In this document: positions 18,612-28,898 of the stretch, piece after piece | How the letters are laid out: each line of letters opens with the position of its first letter | How positions within the stretch are numbered: the first letter of the stretch is position 1 | Source of the DNA: Candidatus Frackibacter sp. WG13 | GTDB lineage: Bacteria; Bacillota; Halanaerobiia; Halobacteroidales; Acetohalobiaceae | NCBI RefSeq assembly: GCF_900114655.1 | Contig: NZ_FOTT01000007.1 | Span: 40,224 to 104,223, forward strand | Length of the DNA stretch: 64,000 nt | Direction: 5' to 3' | The notes under the pieces: generated by a model | Database searches by the model: none | What the model saw: only the letters and a program-made list of their open reading frames with translations | What the model was told of the DNA's origin: nothing | Position numbers and translations under genes: made by a program

Positions 18612-19118
18612 TCAGACTGAAATTAAATTCCCAACACGAATAGATAATAGATCAATCAAACTAAAAATAATAATAATAACTAAAAACTTATCCGTTAAAG
18701 TCGCTGCTATAAAACTAACAACTGCTACGTCAATGCTAGTAACAATTATTAAATTAACAAGTGCTGTAGTACTTTCTTCTTTCTGCTTTAAGACATCTTT
18801 CTCTTCTATATATTCTAATTTTAAAGTTCTTTTTGTAATTAGTTCTTTATTATTAGGTTCAGACATAATTATGTAGAATACAACACTAATTCCACCTAAT
18901 AATAAGATGCTAATTAGTTTAGCTATTTTCTTGCCAACTAACATAAGGGTTAAATGTCCTAATAGTACAGCAAGGCTGATCAGAGTAATAATATATATAG
19001 TTATAAGTATTAACCCTCTTTTCTTAATCTCACCCCATTCACGCTTATAAATTACTCCGCTATAAAAACTATCAATGCTTACTAATAACGCCATTAAAAA
19101 CAGGGTTCCTGTTCCCAA
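18612..19118 (-). CDS. MntP/YtaF-like membrane protein
   Basis: A 168-residue protein with about five hydrophobic segments in two related halves. Each half has an Asp in a helix (ALLVSIDSFYSG near the start, VTSIDVAVVSF in the second half), as in manganese-efflux/YtaF proteins. The loop between the halves is charged. It is shorter than typical MntP or YtaF. Function remains a family-level guess. Confidence 0.6.
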   Translation of the reverse strand: MGTGTLFLMALLVSIDSFYSGVIYKREWGEIKKRGLILITIYIITLISLAVLLGHLTLMLVGKKIAKLISILLLGGISVVFYIIMSEPNNKELITKRTLKLEYIEEKDVLKQKEESTTALVNLIIVTSIDVAVVSFIAATLTDKFLVIIIIFSLIDLLSIRVGNLISV

Positions 19119-19213
19119 GTTAAGAACCTCCTTTACTTTATTCCACTACACTATTTATAGTATGAAAGTACTAGTATAATCGTGTTCTTATTGCTTGGGA
19201 AATAGACAAAAGC

Positions 19214-19259
19214 AAAAAAACAAGTTAGTAGGGTAAATAATTTGCCCTGCTAACTTGTT
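19214..19259 (-). terminator. Terminator after hemL
   Basis: The stem AACAAGTTAGYAGGG / CCCTRCTAACTTGTT (19219-19259) is followed on the minus strand by seven T. It ends the hemA-to-hemL heme gene run. Confidence 0.9.
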
Positions 19260-19291
19260 TAATTATACTTTATAAGTTTTTAAAATCTTGC

Positions 19292-20593
19292 TTATATGCT
19301 TTCTTTCACTGCTTTTAAAGCATTATAGTTAGCTTCGATAGTCTTCTGAATATCTTCTTCTGTATGTGCTAAAGACATAAATGCAGCTTCAAACTGTGAA
19401 CAACCTAAATAGATACCTTGCTCTAACATTTTTCTAAAGTAAAGAGCAAACGCATCAGTATTACAGTCTTGAGCAGTAGCATAATCTACTACCTCATCCT
19501 CAGTAAAGAAGAGACTAAACATTGCTCCTTGCCGTGATTGATAGTAATTAAGACCTAATTTTGCTAAATTTTCCTTAATACCTTCATTCAGTTTAGCAGA
19601 CTTTTCTTCTAATTCTTCATATACTCCTGGTTGCTTAAGAAGCTTTAAAGTTTCAATACCAGCTGTCATAGCTAATGGATTCCCTGATAAAGTTCCAGCT
19701 TGATATACCGGACCATCTGGTGCAATATGATCCATGATTTCTTTCTTGCCACCATAAGCACCTACTGGTAGACCTCCGCCAATTATTTTACCTAAACATG
19801 TTAAGTCAGGAGTTACTCCATACTTTTCTTGCACACCACCATAGGCTACTCTAAAACCAGTCATTACCTCATCAAAGATTAAAAGTGAATCATTCTTTTC
19901 TGTAATCTTTCTCAAACCTTCTAAGTAGCCATCTTTAGGTTTAATAACACCCATATTCCCGGTTACTGGCTCTAAAATAATGGCGGCAATATCATCACCA
20001 TACTCTTCAAATATCTCTTCGATAATTTCTAGATCATTATATGGGGCTGCAATCGTTTCTTTAGCAATATTCTCTGGTACACCTGGACTACCTGGAATAC
20101 CTAGAGTAGTTACTCCTGAACCAGCATCAATTAGTAGACTATCTCCATGACCATGATAACATCCGGTTAATTTAACAATTTTATTCTTTCCAGTGTAACC
20201 TCTAGCTAAACGTAAAGCACTCATCGTTGCTTCTGTACCTGAATTAACCATTCGTACTTTTTCAATTGAAGGTACAGCATCAACTACTAACTCTGCCATT
20301 TCAGTTTCTAATGCTGTAGGAGTTCCAAAGCTAGAGCTTCTAGCTACTGCCTCCTGTAAAGCTTCTACTACTTGAGGATGAGCATGTCCTATAATCATCG
20401 GTCCCCAAGAACCTACATAATCAATGTACTCATTCCCATCAGCATCATACATCTTAGAACCTTTGGCTTCTTCAATAAAGATAGGGTCCATCCCGACTGA
20501 GCTAAATGCTCGCACAGGACTATTAACTCCACCTGGAATCACTTGCTTTGCCTCTTCAAATAATTCATTTGACTTATTTGTGTTTAAACTCAT
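19292..20593 (-). CDS. hemL: Glutamate-1-semialdehyde 2,1-aminomutase
   Basis: This PLP enzyme converts glutamate-1-semialdehyde to 5-aminolevulinate. The PLP lysine lies in [17 protein letters not shown], the substrate-binding [11 protein letters not shown] is at the N-terminus, and [16 protein letters not shown] is typical. At 433 residues it is complete. It closes the heme gene set and pairs with HemA (29726). Confidence 0.97.
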   Translation of the reverse strand: MSLNTNKSNELFEEAKQVIPGGVNSPVRAFSSVGMDPIFIEEAKGSKMYDADGNEYIDYVGSWGPMIIGHAHPQVVEALQEAVARSSSFGTPTALETEMAELVVDAVPSIEKVRMVNSGTEATMSALRLARGYTGKNKIVKLTGCYHGHGDSLLIDAGSGVTTLGIPGSPGVPENIAKETIAAPYNDLEIIEEIFEEYGDDIAAIILEPVTGNMGVIKPKDGYLEGLRKITEKNDSLLIFDEVMTGFRVAYGGVQEKYGVTPDLTCLGKIIGGGLPVGAYGGKKEIMDHIAPDGPVYQAGTLSGNPLAMTAGIETLKLLKQPGVYEELEEKSAKLNEGIKENLAKLGLNYYQSRQGAMFSLFFTEDEVVDYATAQDCNTDAFALYFRKMLEQGIYLGCSQFEAAFMSLAHTEEDIQKTIEANYNALKAVKESI

Positions 20594-20676
20594 AATTTCT
20601 TAAATCTTCACCTCCAAAAGTTGATAAAAATTAAACTATTAACATTATGTAATCAGAAATTTTATTTCTTAAGATA

Positions 20677-20716
20677 CTAAGCTACGCTTTGAGAAGGAAT
20701 CCCAAAGCGTATCTTA
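20677..20716 (-). terminator. Stem-loop between ahbB and hemL
   Basis: An imperfect long hairpin (CTAAG...ACGCTTTG / CAAAGCGT...CTTAG) in the 158-bp gap. No T-run follows it on the minus strand, so it may be an attenuator or RNA processing site rather than a true terminator. Confidence 0.45.
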
Positions 20717-20751
20717 GATTTAATATTTATACTATAGAATCTCATTTTAGT

Positions 20752-21234
20752 TTAATCTTCACAGAAGTATTTCATACTTACTTTCTTTAATTCTTCAGTA
20801 CTATATAAAATAGTATAATCATTAATTCCAGTCTTTTGAGAAATATCTTCTGCTACTGCTTTTACATCTTCTTTACTTTTCCCATGAACCATACTAAATA
20901 GGCTATATGGCCAGTCAGGATAAGTAGGTCTTTGGTAGACATGACTAATCTCATCGTAAGTAGCCATTACTTGTCCTGCCTCTTCTCTCTTTTCAGGCGG
21001 AACTATCCAAGCTACCATTCCGTTAAAGTCATAGCCAGAGTTACGATGATAAAGAATAACTCCCATACGTCGTAGCTTACCTTCATCGTTCAATTTATTT
21101 AATCTAGTCAGCAATTCTTCTTCGGTAATCCCAAGCTTATCAGCAATTTTCTGGTAAGGACGCCTTTCTAATGGTAGTTCTTCTTGAATTTCTTTTACAA
21201 TCTTTTTATCTAATTCACTAATTTCTGCAGCCAT
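20752..21234 (-). CDS. ahbB: Siroheme decarboxylase subunit AhbB-like (Lrp/NirH family)
   Basis: With AhbA it removes two acetate carboxylates from siroheme to give 12,18-didecarboxysiroheme. The N-terminal winged-helix portion (LDKKIVKEIQEELPLERRPYQKIADKLG) is followed by an AsnC-like domain with MGVILYHRNSGYDFNGM and the YQRPTYPDWPYSLFSMVHG active-site region. Its start overlaps the stop of the ahbA-like gene, implying coupled translation and a heterodimer. Confidence 0.92.
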   Translation of the reverse strand: MAAEISELDKKIVKEIQEELPLERRPYQKIADKLGITEEELLTRLNKLNDEGKLRRMGVILYHRNSGYDFNGMVAWIVPPEKREEAGQVMATYDEISHVYQRPTYPDWPYSLFSMVHGKSKEDVKAVAEDISQKTGINDYTILYSTEELKKVSMKYFCED

Positions 21235-21725
21235 TATGAATCCTCCCCACCTTTCTTTTCTCGCATATCTAGTTTAACTCCTATTTTAAAGAAACGTTCT
21301 GCTGGGAGATTTCTTAAAACATTAATCCCTTCAAAGTCAGCAATTTCAGCTAACTGTTCTTCTAGTTTTTCTTCTGAAGGAGCAATTAATGTAAACCACA
21401 GATTAAAATCATGATTACGACGATAATTATGCGTTACACCATGATAAGCACTAATCTTATCAGCGATTTCATAAAATTTATCTTCGTCTACTTTAGTAGC
21501 TACTAAAGTACTAACGTATCCTAATTTTTTTGAACTAAAGATACCGCCTAAACGTCGAATATAACCAGCATCTTTTAAGTCTTTTAACCTTTCAATCACT
21601 TCATCAGCATCAATACCTAGTCTATCTCCAATTGCTTTATAAGGCTCTGCAACTAAAGGGAAATTACGTTGGGTAGTAGTTAAGAGTTCCTGATCTACTT
21701 CATCTAATTCTTTTGCCATATGCAT
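21234..21725 (-). CDS. ahbA: Siroheme decarboxylase subunit AhbA-like (Lrp/NirD family)
   Basis: The partner of AhbB. It has an N-terminal helix-turn-helix (FPLVAEPYKAIGDRLGI) and an AsnC-like domain with RRLGGIFSSKKLGY and the conserved THNYRRNHDFNLWFTL. Residue count (163) and order match the paired nirDL-type genes. It directly follows the AhbD-like gene. Confidence 0.92.
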   Translation of the reverse strand: MHMAKELDEVDQELLTTTQRNFPLVAEPYKAIGDRLGIDADEVIERLKDLKDAGYIRRLGGIFSSKKLGYVSTLVATKVDEDKFYEIADKISAYHGVTHNYRRNHDFNLWFTLIAPSEEKLEEQLAEIADFEGINVLRNLPAERFFKIGVKLDMREKKGGEDS

Positions 21726-21742
21726 TCACCTCTCTAAACTTT

Positions 21743-22738
21743 TTATGCACATCCACCACGATGACACCAAGGCTCTCCAGCCATATAATCTCCATCAGAG
21801 TAATAATAAGCCCTTGCTCGACATCCACCACATATCTTAGTATAACCACAACTACCACAACTACCATCATAATCTAAAGTCCTTAGTTCTTCGAAGATCT
21901 CAGCGTTCTCCCAAATCTCATCGAATGGCTTTTCTGTAACATTACCTACTTCTACTGGTAAGTATGGACAGATATGGACTTCTCCATTAGGTAAGATACA
22001 ACAATAATCAGTACCCGCTAAACAACCACGAGTGAATCGCATATCCATGTCCTTTTCTTTAGCAGCTGCCATAAATTGTGGTGCACAAGTTGGTTTTAAC
22101 TCAATATCTACTTCTTTCTGCTTTTCTAAAATACGGTCAATCATCGCGTGATATCTCTTAGCTCTTACTGAATCCTTTTCAATCTCTTTTCCTCGTCCAG
22201 TAGGTACTAAGAAGAATGGATGATGGGCCTTAACTCCTAAATCTATAACAAAGTCTGTAATCTCTTCAAATTCATCATAGTTAATATCAGTAATCGTAGT
22301 ATTAATCTGTACCGGAATCCCTACTTCAATACAGTTCTTAATTCCTTCTACTGCCTTCTCCCAAGCACCTTCTACCTGTCTAAATTCATCATGTACTTCT
22401 GGGTCAACACTATCAAGGCTGATTCCCATACCAGCTGTTCCAGCGTCTTTTAATTTCTTAGCAATCTTCTTAGTAATATACATCCCATTAGAACCAAAGA
22501 CTGGACGCATACCTAAGCTAGCTGCATGTTCTACTAATTCATAAATATCATCTCTTAATAACGGTTCACCACCACTAAAGATCATAATCTTAAAACCTGC
22601 TTTAGCGATTTCATCTAATAGCTTCTTGCCTTCTTCTGTGCTTAATTCATCATTCTCTTTTGCTTCTGGTCCTGAATCTCGATAACAATGTTTACAATAT
22701 AAGTTACATTCCTTAGTTGTATTCCAGGAAATAATCAT
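21743..22738 (-). CDS. ahbD: AhbD/NirJ2-like radical SAM heme synthase
   Basis: In the siroheme route this radical SAM enzyme decarboxylates the two propionates of Fe-coproporphyrin III to form heme b. The radical SAM motif is CNLYCKHC (residues 11-18), the SAM motif is FSGGEPLLRDD, and the C-terminal auxiliary cluster cysteines are CGSCGYTKICGGCRARAYYY. At 331 residues it is complete. Assignment as AhbD rather than AhbC rests on this C-terminus and on gene order. Confidence 0.88.
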   Translation of the reverse strand: MIISWNTTKECNLYCKHCYRDSGPEAKENDELSTEEGKKLLDEIAKAGFKIMIFSGGEPLLRDDIYELVEHAASLGMRPVFGSNGMYITKKIAKKLKDAGTAGMGISLDSVDPEVHDEFRQVEGAWEKAVEGIKNCIEVGIPVQINTTITDINYDEFEEITDFVIDLGVKAHHPFFLVPTGRGKEIEKDSVRAKRYHAMIDRILEKQKEVDIELKPTCAPQFMAAAKEKDMDMRFTRGCLAGTDYCCILPNGEVHICPYLPVEVGNVTEKPFDEIWENAEIFEELRTLDYDGSCGSCGYTKICGGCRARAYYYSDGDYMAGEPWCHRGGCA

Positions 22739-22742
22739 TATT

Positions 22743-23720
22743 TTATTCCTCCCTTAACCATTTAGCTACATCTTTAGCAAAGTAGGTTAAAATTAAATCG
22801 GTTCCAGCTCTCTTCATGCTAAGTAACATCTCTAAAACTACTTCTTGCTCATTAATCCAACCTTTTTCCGCAGCTGCTTTAATTAATGAATACTCTCCAC
22901 TTACATTATATGCAGCTACTGGATAATCGAACTCTTCGTTTAATTTCTGAATTATATCTAGATAAGATAGAGCCGGTTTTACCATTATAATATCGGCTCC
23001 TTCTTCAATATCTAAAGCCGTTTCTTTAACTGCTTCTTTACTATTAGCAGGATCCATTTGATAAGAACGTCGATCTCCTTCTTCTGGAGCAGAATGTGCC
23101 GCATCTCTAAATGGACCATAAAAACTAGAAGCATACTTAGCTGAATAAGCCATAATTGAAATATTACTAAATTCATTTTCGTCTAAGGCCTTACGAATAG
23201 CTCCAACTCTACCATCCATCATATCTGAAGGAGCTACCATATCAGCACCTGCTTCAGCATGAGAAACTGCTGTCTTAGCTAATAGCTCTAATGTCGGATC
23301 ATTCTTTACTCGACCATCCTCTAATACACCACAATGTCCATGATCTGTATATTGACAGAGACAGACATCGGTAATTACTAATAAATCCGGATATTCTTCT
23401 TTAATCTTTTGACAAGCTCTCTGTACTATACCATCATCAATCCAAGCACTAGAACCTTTTTCATCCTTAAACTCTGGAATTCCAAAAAGAATAATAGCCT
23501 TAATTCCTAAATCAACTAGGTTCTTTACTTCTTCCATAACTAAATCTAACGACCAATGATAATTACCAGGCATTGATGGTATCTCTTCTTTAATCCCCTC
23601 ACCATTAACTACAAATAGTGGATAGATTAAATCATCAACACTTAATTGATTTTCTCTAACTAAATCACGGATATTATTATTCCTCAATCTGCGAGGTCTT
23701 TTAATTAGCTCTGGAAACAA
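22743..23720 (-). CDS. hemB: Porphobilinogen synthase (delta-aminolevulinate dehydratase)
   Basis: It condenses two 5-aminolevulinates to porphobilinogen. The catalytic zinc site [16 protein letters not shown], the Schiff-base lysine in [10 protein letters not shown] and the second lysine in [18 protein letters not shown] are present. At 325 residues it is complete. It lies 4 bp upstream of the AhbD-like gene. Confidence 0.97.
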   Translation of the reverse strand: MFPELIKRPRRLRNNNIRDLVRENQLSVDDLIYPLFVVNGEGIKEEIPSMPGNYHWSLDLVMEEVKNLVDLGIKAIILFGIPEFKDEKGSSAWIDDGIVQRACQKIKEEYPDLLVITDVCLCQYTDHGHCGVLEDGRVKNDPTLELLAKTAVSHAEAGADMVAPSDMMDGRVGAIRKALDENEFSNISIMAYSAKYASSFYGPFRDAAHSAPEEGDRRSYQMDPANSKEAVKETALDIEEGADIIMVKPALSYLDIIQKLNEEFDYPVAAYNVSGEYSLIKAAAEKGWINEQEVVLEMLLSMKRAGTDLILTYFAKDVAKWLREE

Positions 23721-23896
23721 ATTTCTTACCCTCCTTCAACACAAAATCTACACAAAGCTTTCTGCATTATATACTATATCTAATTATTCATAATTTAAAT
23801 CTATCTAATCTTCAGTCTGTGCTTTGTCTGTGTAAGTCTGTGTCCAATTCTTTTTAAGTTTTAATCCGGAAGCTTTTTTCTGAACTTCAATATCAA

Positions 23897-25075
23897 CTAT
23901 TCTAGTCCAATCTCTTCATCAGTTAGGTAACACGCAGGATCTTCATGCCAGAAGTCATCATGTACTGCTTCAGCTCTGGATCTGAAGTTACCATTACATA
24001 CCTCTAACCATTTACACTTAGCACAACGTCCTTTTAATAATGGCTTTCTATCTTTTAATCCGGCTAAGATTTCATTTTTTGAAGTGTCTGTCCAGATTTC
24101 ACCAAACTTACGTTCACGAACATTACCGAAAGTATGGTTCTGAGTAAATTGGTCCGGATGTACGTCTCCAACCCAGTTTACATTAGCAATTGCAATTCCT
24201 GTTCTATTACCACCATTTCTACTTAAAAGTTCCCAAATTTCTTCTGCTTTTTCAGGATGCTCTTCCTTCATTCTTAAGTATAAGTAAATTCCATCAGCAT
24301 GATTGTCTACAGTTAAGATCTCTTTATCTAAACCTCGGTCTAAAAAGTCCAGAGTTCTATCAATGATTATATCCATTGCTTTTCTAGATTCTTCTAAAGA
24401 GATGTCTTCCTTAACCATTTCACTACCACGACCAGAATAAACTAGGTGATAGAAACAAGCCCGTGGGATATTCTCCTCTTCAATTAGATCAAAGATATCA
24501 TTTAAATCCTTATAGTTATGTCGATTAATAGTAAAACGCAAGCCTACTCTCTGACCAATCTCTAAACAGTTATTCATTCCTCTTAAGGCTTTATCAAAAG
24601 CTCCTTCTTTACCTCTAAATTTATCATTAGTCTCTTTAACTCCATCAAGACTGATTCCTACGTAGCCAACGCCTATATCCTTAAGACGTCTAGCAACATC
24701 TTTATCAATTAACGTTCCATTAGTAGAGATAGTAGGTCTCATTCCTTTTTCAGCAGTATACTCTGCTAATTCAAAGATATCATCACGAATCAATGGTTCT
24801 CCACCCGAAAATAATAGAACCGGCACATTAAAATCAGCTAAATCATCAATAAATGACTTGGCTTCTTCAGTTGTTAACTCACCATCATATTTTTTATAAT
24901 CTGAATCGGAATAACAGTGGGTACAACTTAGGTTACAAGTTCTAGTCATATTCCAGACTACAATTGGACCTCTACCTTCTCTAGTACCATGCTTTTGCCC
25001 TTTAGATTTACGACTATATCTTAATTTATCACCATATTTTTCTGCGCCACCTAATAATTTTGAAACACCAATCAT
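23897..25075 (-). CDS. ahbC: AhbC/NirJ1-like radical SAM enzyme (didecarboxysiroheme deacetylase)
   Basis: It converts 12,18-didecarboxysiroheme to Fe-coproporphyrin III by removing acetate groups. The radical SAM motif is CNLSCTHC (about 46-53), followed by FSGGEPLIRDD. The C-terminal cluster is CAKCKWLEVCNGNFRSRAE. At 392 residues it matches AhbC/NirJ proteins. With AhbA, AhbB and AhbD the full siroheme-to-heme route is encoded here. Confidence 0.9.
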   Translation of the reverse strand: MIGVSKLLGGAEKYGDKLRYSRKSKGQKHGTREGRGPIVVWNMTRTCNLSCTHCYSDSDYKKYDGELTTEEAKSFIDDLADFNVPVLLFSGGEPLIRDDIFELAEYTAEKGMRPTISTNGTLIDKDVARRLKDIGVGYVGISLDGVKETNDKFRGKEGAFDKALRGMNNCLEIGQRVGLRFTINRHNYKDLNDIFDLIEEENIPRACFYHLVYSGRGSEMVKEDISLEESRKAMDIIIDRTLDFLDRGLDKEILTVDNHADGIYLYLRMKEEHPEKAEEIWELLSRNGGNRTGIAIANVNWVGDVHPDQFTQNHTFGNVRERKFGEIWTDTSKNEILAGLKDRKPLLKGRCAKCKWLEVCNGNFRSRAEAVHDDFWHEDPACYLTDEEIGLE

Positions 25076-25108
25076 AATTTATCCCACCTTTTCTTAATTT
25101 AAAATGCC

Positions 25109-26620
25109 TTATTGAGCATCCTGTAATAGAGCTTCTACTAAACCATTGATAGTATATTCATCAGCCACTATATCTACTTCTAATCCTAGTTCTTTAGCTG
25201 TCTTAGCAGTAATCGGTCCAATACAAGCAATAGTTGTTTCAGATAATAATTCCTTATAATCTCGATCACCTAACATCTTAACAAAATTTCTCACTGTTGA
25301 AGAACTAGTAAACGTTACAACATCTACTTCTCTTTCATCCACCAATCTTAAAGCTTCTTCATTACCTTCTCCTGTTACTGTCCGATATGCTACTACATTT
25401 TCTACTTCGGCACCTCGTTCTTTTAAGCCTGCTGGTAATGCTTCCCTAGCAATATCTGCTCTTGGTAATAAGAACTTTTGACCAGATAAGTCATCTTCTA
25501 ACCCGTCTAAAATCGATTCAGCTACATACTTTTCTGGAATATAATCTACTCTTAATCCCGAATTTTCTATCTCTTCAGCCGTTTTAGAACCGATTGCACA
25601 TATCTTAGCGTCACCCAGGGCTCTTACATCCTTATCTAATTCTTTTAAGCGATTAACAACTGCTTTAACACCATTAACACTAGTAAAGACAATCCAATCA
25701 TACTTATCAGCTTCAGCTAAACTAGCATCTAATGGATTGATATCTTCTGGTGCAACAATCTTAATTGCTGGACATTCAACTGGTTGAGCACCTAACTCAT
25801 ATAGTTGTTTCGAAAGTCTACTAGCCTGTGTCCGCGATCTAGTAACTAGTACACGTTTGCTAAATAACGGTTTATTATCGAACCATTGCAATCTATCTCT
25901 TAATTGCACTACATCACCAACTAAAGTAATTGCTGGTGGTTTTAAACCTGCCTCTTTTACCTTCTGTACTATATTATCTAAGTTACCAACTACTGTTTCT
26001 TGTTCTGGCCTAGTTCCCCAGCGAATTAATGCTACTGATGTATCTGGACTACGACCATGCTTCTTTAATTGTTCAACTATATTGGGTAGGTTCCCAACCC
26101 CCATTAAGAAAACAATTGTTCCTGTTGCTGTCGATAACTTTTCCCAATCTATGTTCGATTCATCTTTAGTCGGGTCCTCATGTCCAGTTACAAATGCTAC
26201 TGAAGAGTTAAAGTCACGATGAGTTAATGGAATACCAGCATAAGCAGGAACCGCAATTGGAGATGTAATTCCTGGTACAATCTCAAATTCAACTCCATTG
26301 TCTCGTAAATACTCTGCTTCTTCTCCACCACGACCAAATATAAATGGATCTCCACCTTTAAGTCGAGTAACTATCTTGCCTTCCTTTGCTTTCTCAACTA
26401 TTATGTCATTAATTTCTTCTTGTGAATAAGTATGATTTCCAGCTTTTTTACCTACATATATCTTTTCTACTTCTGGTGAAGCATCTTCTAATAACATAGG
26501 ATTAGCTAAGTAGTCATAAACTAAGACATCAGCTTCTTCTATAGCCTCTAATCCTTTAACGGTAATTAGTTTTGGATCCCCTGGGCCAGCACCTATTAAA
26601 AACACCTTTCCTTTTTCCAT
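25109..26620 (-). CDS. cobA-hemD: Fused uroporphyrinogen-III C-methyltransferase / uroporphyrinogen-III synthase
   Basis: This is a two-domain protein. Residues 1-245 are SUMT (VFLIGAGPGDPKLITVKG, YDYLANP, RLKGGDPFIFGRGGEE), which makes precorrin-2. Residues 250-503 are HemD (VLVTRSRTQASRLS, FTSVNGVKAV, FTSSSTVRNF), which cyclises hydroxymethylbilane. The fusion is common in Clostridia. It overlaps hemC by one base. Confidence 0.96.
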   Translation of the reverse strand: MEKGKVFLIGAGPGDPKLITVKGLEAIEEADVLVYDYLANPMLLEDASPEVEKIYVGKKAGNHTYSQEEINDIIVEKAKEGKIVTRLKGGDPFIFGRGGEEAEYLRDNGVEFEIVPGITSPIAVPAYAGIPLTHRDFNSSVAFVTGHEDPTKDESNIDWEKLSTATGTIVFLMGVGNLPNIVEQLKKHGRSPDTSVALIRWGTRPEQETVVGNLDNIVQKVKEAGLKPPAITLVGDVVQLRDRLQWFDNKPLFSKRVLVTRSRTQASRLSKQLYELGAQPVECPAIKIVAPEDINPLDASLAEADKYDWIVFTSVNGVKAVVNRLKELDKDVRALGDAKICAIGSKTAEEIENSGLRVDYIPEKYVAESILDGLEDDLSGQKFLLPRADIAREALPAGLKERGAEVENVVAYRTVTGEGNEEALRLVDEREVDVVTFTSSSTVRNFVKMLGDRDYKELLSETTIACIGPITAKTAKELGLEVDIVADEYTINGLVEALLQDAQ

Positions 26621-27564
26621 TATTTATCAGTCTCCTGTCTTACTTTTTTTAATATCTCTTTAGCACCTTCTTCTACTAATTCTTTAGCTAATTTTACTCC
26701 TAATTCAGCGGCTTCATCTACTGAACCGGAGATTGTCTTCTGTAAACATTCCTTACCATCTAATGTAGACACCATTCCTTCTAAAGTAATATTATTGCCA
26801 TTCACTTCAGCAAATGCACCTATCGGTACTTGACAGTCTCCTTCTAAATATTCTAAAAAGCCTCTTTCAGCTTCTAACCTATATTTAGTCTCTTGATCAT
26901 CTACTTTAGCTACAACCTCACTAATCCTTTCGTCGTTCTCTCTTGTTTCAATAGCTAAAGCTCCTTGACCTGCCGCCGGCAAAACAACATCAGGTTCTAA
27001 ATATTGAGTAATCTTATCCTTCCAACCCATTCGTAATAATCCAGCAGCTGCTAAAATGATAGCATCTAAATTTAATTCTTCATCTTGTAACTTTTTAATT
27101 CTCGTATCTATATTTCCTCTAATCGGTACTATATCTAAGTCAGGTCTATACTTTAATAATTGAGCAGTTCTGCGTAAGCTCCCAGTCCCAATCCTAGCTC
27201 CTTTAGGCAAATCATCCAATAATATATCATCATTAGAGATCAATGCATCTCTTGGATCAACCCGCTTAGGAATAGCTGTAATTGCTAAATTTTCTGGTAA
27301 TTCGGCTGGCATATCCTTCATACTATGAATTGCTAAATCAACCTCTTCTTCTAATAATGCAACCTCTAACTCTTTAATAAATAACCCTTTTCCACCAACT
27401 TGAGCAAGCGGCTTATCTAAAATCTTATCTCCTTTAGTTGTAATCTTTTTTAACTCAAATTCATAATCAGGACAAAGCTCATCCAACATATCTGCTACCA
27501 TCTGTGTTTGCCCAACAGCTAATTGACTACTCCTAGTCCCAATAATTACTTTATTATTCTTCAT
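26620..27564 (-). CDS. hemC: Hydroxymethylbilane synthase (porphobilinogen deaminase)
   Basis: It polymerises four porphobilinogens. Typical motifs are GTRSSQLAVGQT, HSMKDMPAELPE, GSLRRTAQLL and the dipyrromethane-binding cysteine in LEGDCQVPIGA. At 314 residues it is complete. It overlaps the upstream precorrin-2 dehydrogenase gene by 11 bp. Confidence 0.97.
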   Translation of the reverse strand: MKNNKVIIGTRSSQLAVGQTQMVADMLDELCPDYEFELKKITTKGDKILDKPLAQVGGKGLFIKELEVALLEEEVDLAIHSMKDMPAELPENLAITAIPKRVDPRDALISNDDILLDDLPKGARIGTGSLRRTAQLLKYRPDLDIVPIRGNIDTRIKKLQDEELNLDAIILAAAGLLRMGWKDKITQYLEPDVVLPAAGQGALAIETRENDERISEVVAKVDDQETKYRLEAERGFLEYLEGDCQVPIGAFAEVNGNNITLEGMVSTLDGKECLQKTISGSVDEAAELGVKLAKELVEEGAKEILKKVRQETDK

Positions 27565-28246
27565 CTGTCGCCTCCTCTATCCTAAACTCTTCAGTATCTA
27601 ATTTAACCTTCATTTCACTAGGTAGAAGGTTATTGATCACTTCTTCTGCTTGTTGATAATCCTCGTTTTGTAAATGGTCAATAACTTCTGAATAGACTAA
27701 ATTCCTAAAAATCTCTTTTCGATCTCTTTCTTGCTTCACTCGCTCAATAACCTCTCTTCGTATTTCTCCCATTAATTCTAAAAAGAGGTCATATTCAGAC
27801 CCAAACTCTTCTCCTAAATCTTTGCGAATCTTTCTCGATAAAGCTGGGCTCTTTCCATTAGTAGAAACACTTAAACAGAGTGGTCCTCGTTTTACTACTG
27901 CAGTTACATTAAAATTAGATAGTTCAGGTTGGTCAATGATATTAACTAACAAATTTTTAGCTAACCCATCTTCAGCTACTTTCTTGTTAACAGATAGAAG
28001 ATCAGTAGCTCCAACTACTAAGAATTTATCTTTAACATCTTCTGTTTGATAGTTCCTATACTCACAAGAAACTAAATCTTTACTAACTAACTCCTCTAAT
28101 TTAGGAGTTAATTCAGGGCTGACAATAGTTACTTCTGCCCCAACATTTAATAAAGATTTCACTTTTCTCTCTGCCACATTGCCGCCACCAACTACTAATG
28201 CAGGCTTATTCTTCAAATCTAATGCTACTATATAATCTTTAGCCAT
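27554..28246 (-). CDS. Precorrin-2 dehydrogenase / sirohydrochlorin ferrochelatase-type protein
   Basis: This 230-residue protein has an NAD-binding Rossmann domain (VVGGGNVAERKVKSLLNVGAEVTIVSP, about 19-45), the VNIIDQPELSNF motif, and the STNGKSPALSRKIRKDL segment of CysG/Met8/SirC proteins. It oxidises precorrin-2 to sirohydrochlorin and may also insert iron, since no separate SirB chelatase is in the window. Confidence 0.9.
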   Translation of the reverse strand: MAKDYIVALDLKNKPALVVGGGNVAERKVKSLLNVGAEVTIVSPELTPKLEELVSKDLVSCEYRNYQTEDVKDKFLVVGATDLLSVNKKVAEDGLAKNLLVNIIDQPELSNFNVTAVVKRGPLCLSVSTNGKSPALSRKIRKDLGEEFGSEYDLFLELMGEIRREVIERVKQERDRKEIFRNLVYSEVIDHLQNEDYQQAEEVINNLLPSEMKVKLDTEEFRIEEATDEE

Positions 28247-28307
28247 CCTACCTCTCCTCTACAAGACTAACTAATAAAATTACATTAATCACAAATCTAG
28301 TTAGGTA

Positions 28308-28658
28308 CTAATATCCTGGCTGCATTCCATAACGACTAGAAACTAATTTAATTACTTCTCCTCTAGTCTTCCCTTGAGCAAGATTATACTTGATAAAACC
28401 TTTAATCTCTTTAGCTCCTTTTGGAGAGTCACAAGTGCAATTATATAATCCTAAAGTACAGTCACCACATAAACACTTATAACGTCTTGCTAAAGCATTA
28501 AAGACACCTTGTTGGTTGGAAGTAAGTCTTACATTCTGCCCTTGATTTACTGACGGTGTATTCCTAGACTGATTAGTAGATAAAACAGCTATTCCAACTA
28601 AACTTAACACCATTCCTGCTACCAGAATCATTGCCACTGTCTTCATTGATTTATTCAT
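28308..28658 (-). CDS. CcmH-like membrane-anchored cysteine protein (cytochrome c maturation)
   Basis: A 116-residue protein with an N-terminal membrane anchor (about 8-28). A cysteine-dense stretch C-L-C-GDC-TLGLYNC-T-C follows, then SPKGAKEIKGFIKYNLAQGKTRGEVIKLVSSRYG, which matches the helical fold of CcmH/NrfF. CcmH holds apocytochrome thiols for heme ligation. Five cysteines instead of the usual CxxC pair are unusual. Its position beside a CcsA/HemX-like gene and c-type cytochromes supports a maturation role. Confidence 0.7.
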   Translation of the reverse strand: MNKSMKTVAMILVAGMVLSLVGIAVLSTNQSRNTPSVNQGQNVRLTSNQQGVFNALARRYKCLCGDCTLGLYNCTCDSPKGAKEIKGFIKYNLAQGKTRGEVIKLVSSRYGMQPGY

Positions 28659-28806
28659 TATTTCTCCACCCCTATCAATTATTATAACCTTCTCTAAATT
28701 AGACCTTTATCCTACTCTATATTCTCTAAATAATATATTCTCGTTAGCCTAATAATTACCTTCTAAACTTATAAATGTTCACTAATTCTTCAATTTTATT
28801 AATAAG

Positions 28807-28878
28807 AATCTTGCACAATTAATTGCTGACGCCAAAAATCCTGCGTCAATTATACTTGAAATCTAATAATGAGATTTG
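28807..28878. repeat. Dispersed palindromic repeat, copy near 28.8 kb
   Basis: The head TTGCACAATTAATTGCTGAC is followed by the hairpin TGACGC...GCGTCA and a second hairpin AAATCT...AGATTT. It matches the copies at 17863 and 33592. Nothing else is seen in the 240-bp gap. Confidence 0.55.
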
Positions 28879-28898
28879 ATTTAACTAACAACTATTGA

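Noticed and set aside
25857..26222. 121-codon plus-strand frame opposite cobA-hemD
   Set aside because: Antisense shadow with no domain or ribosome site.
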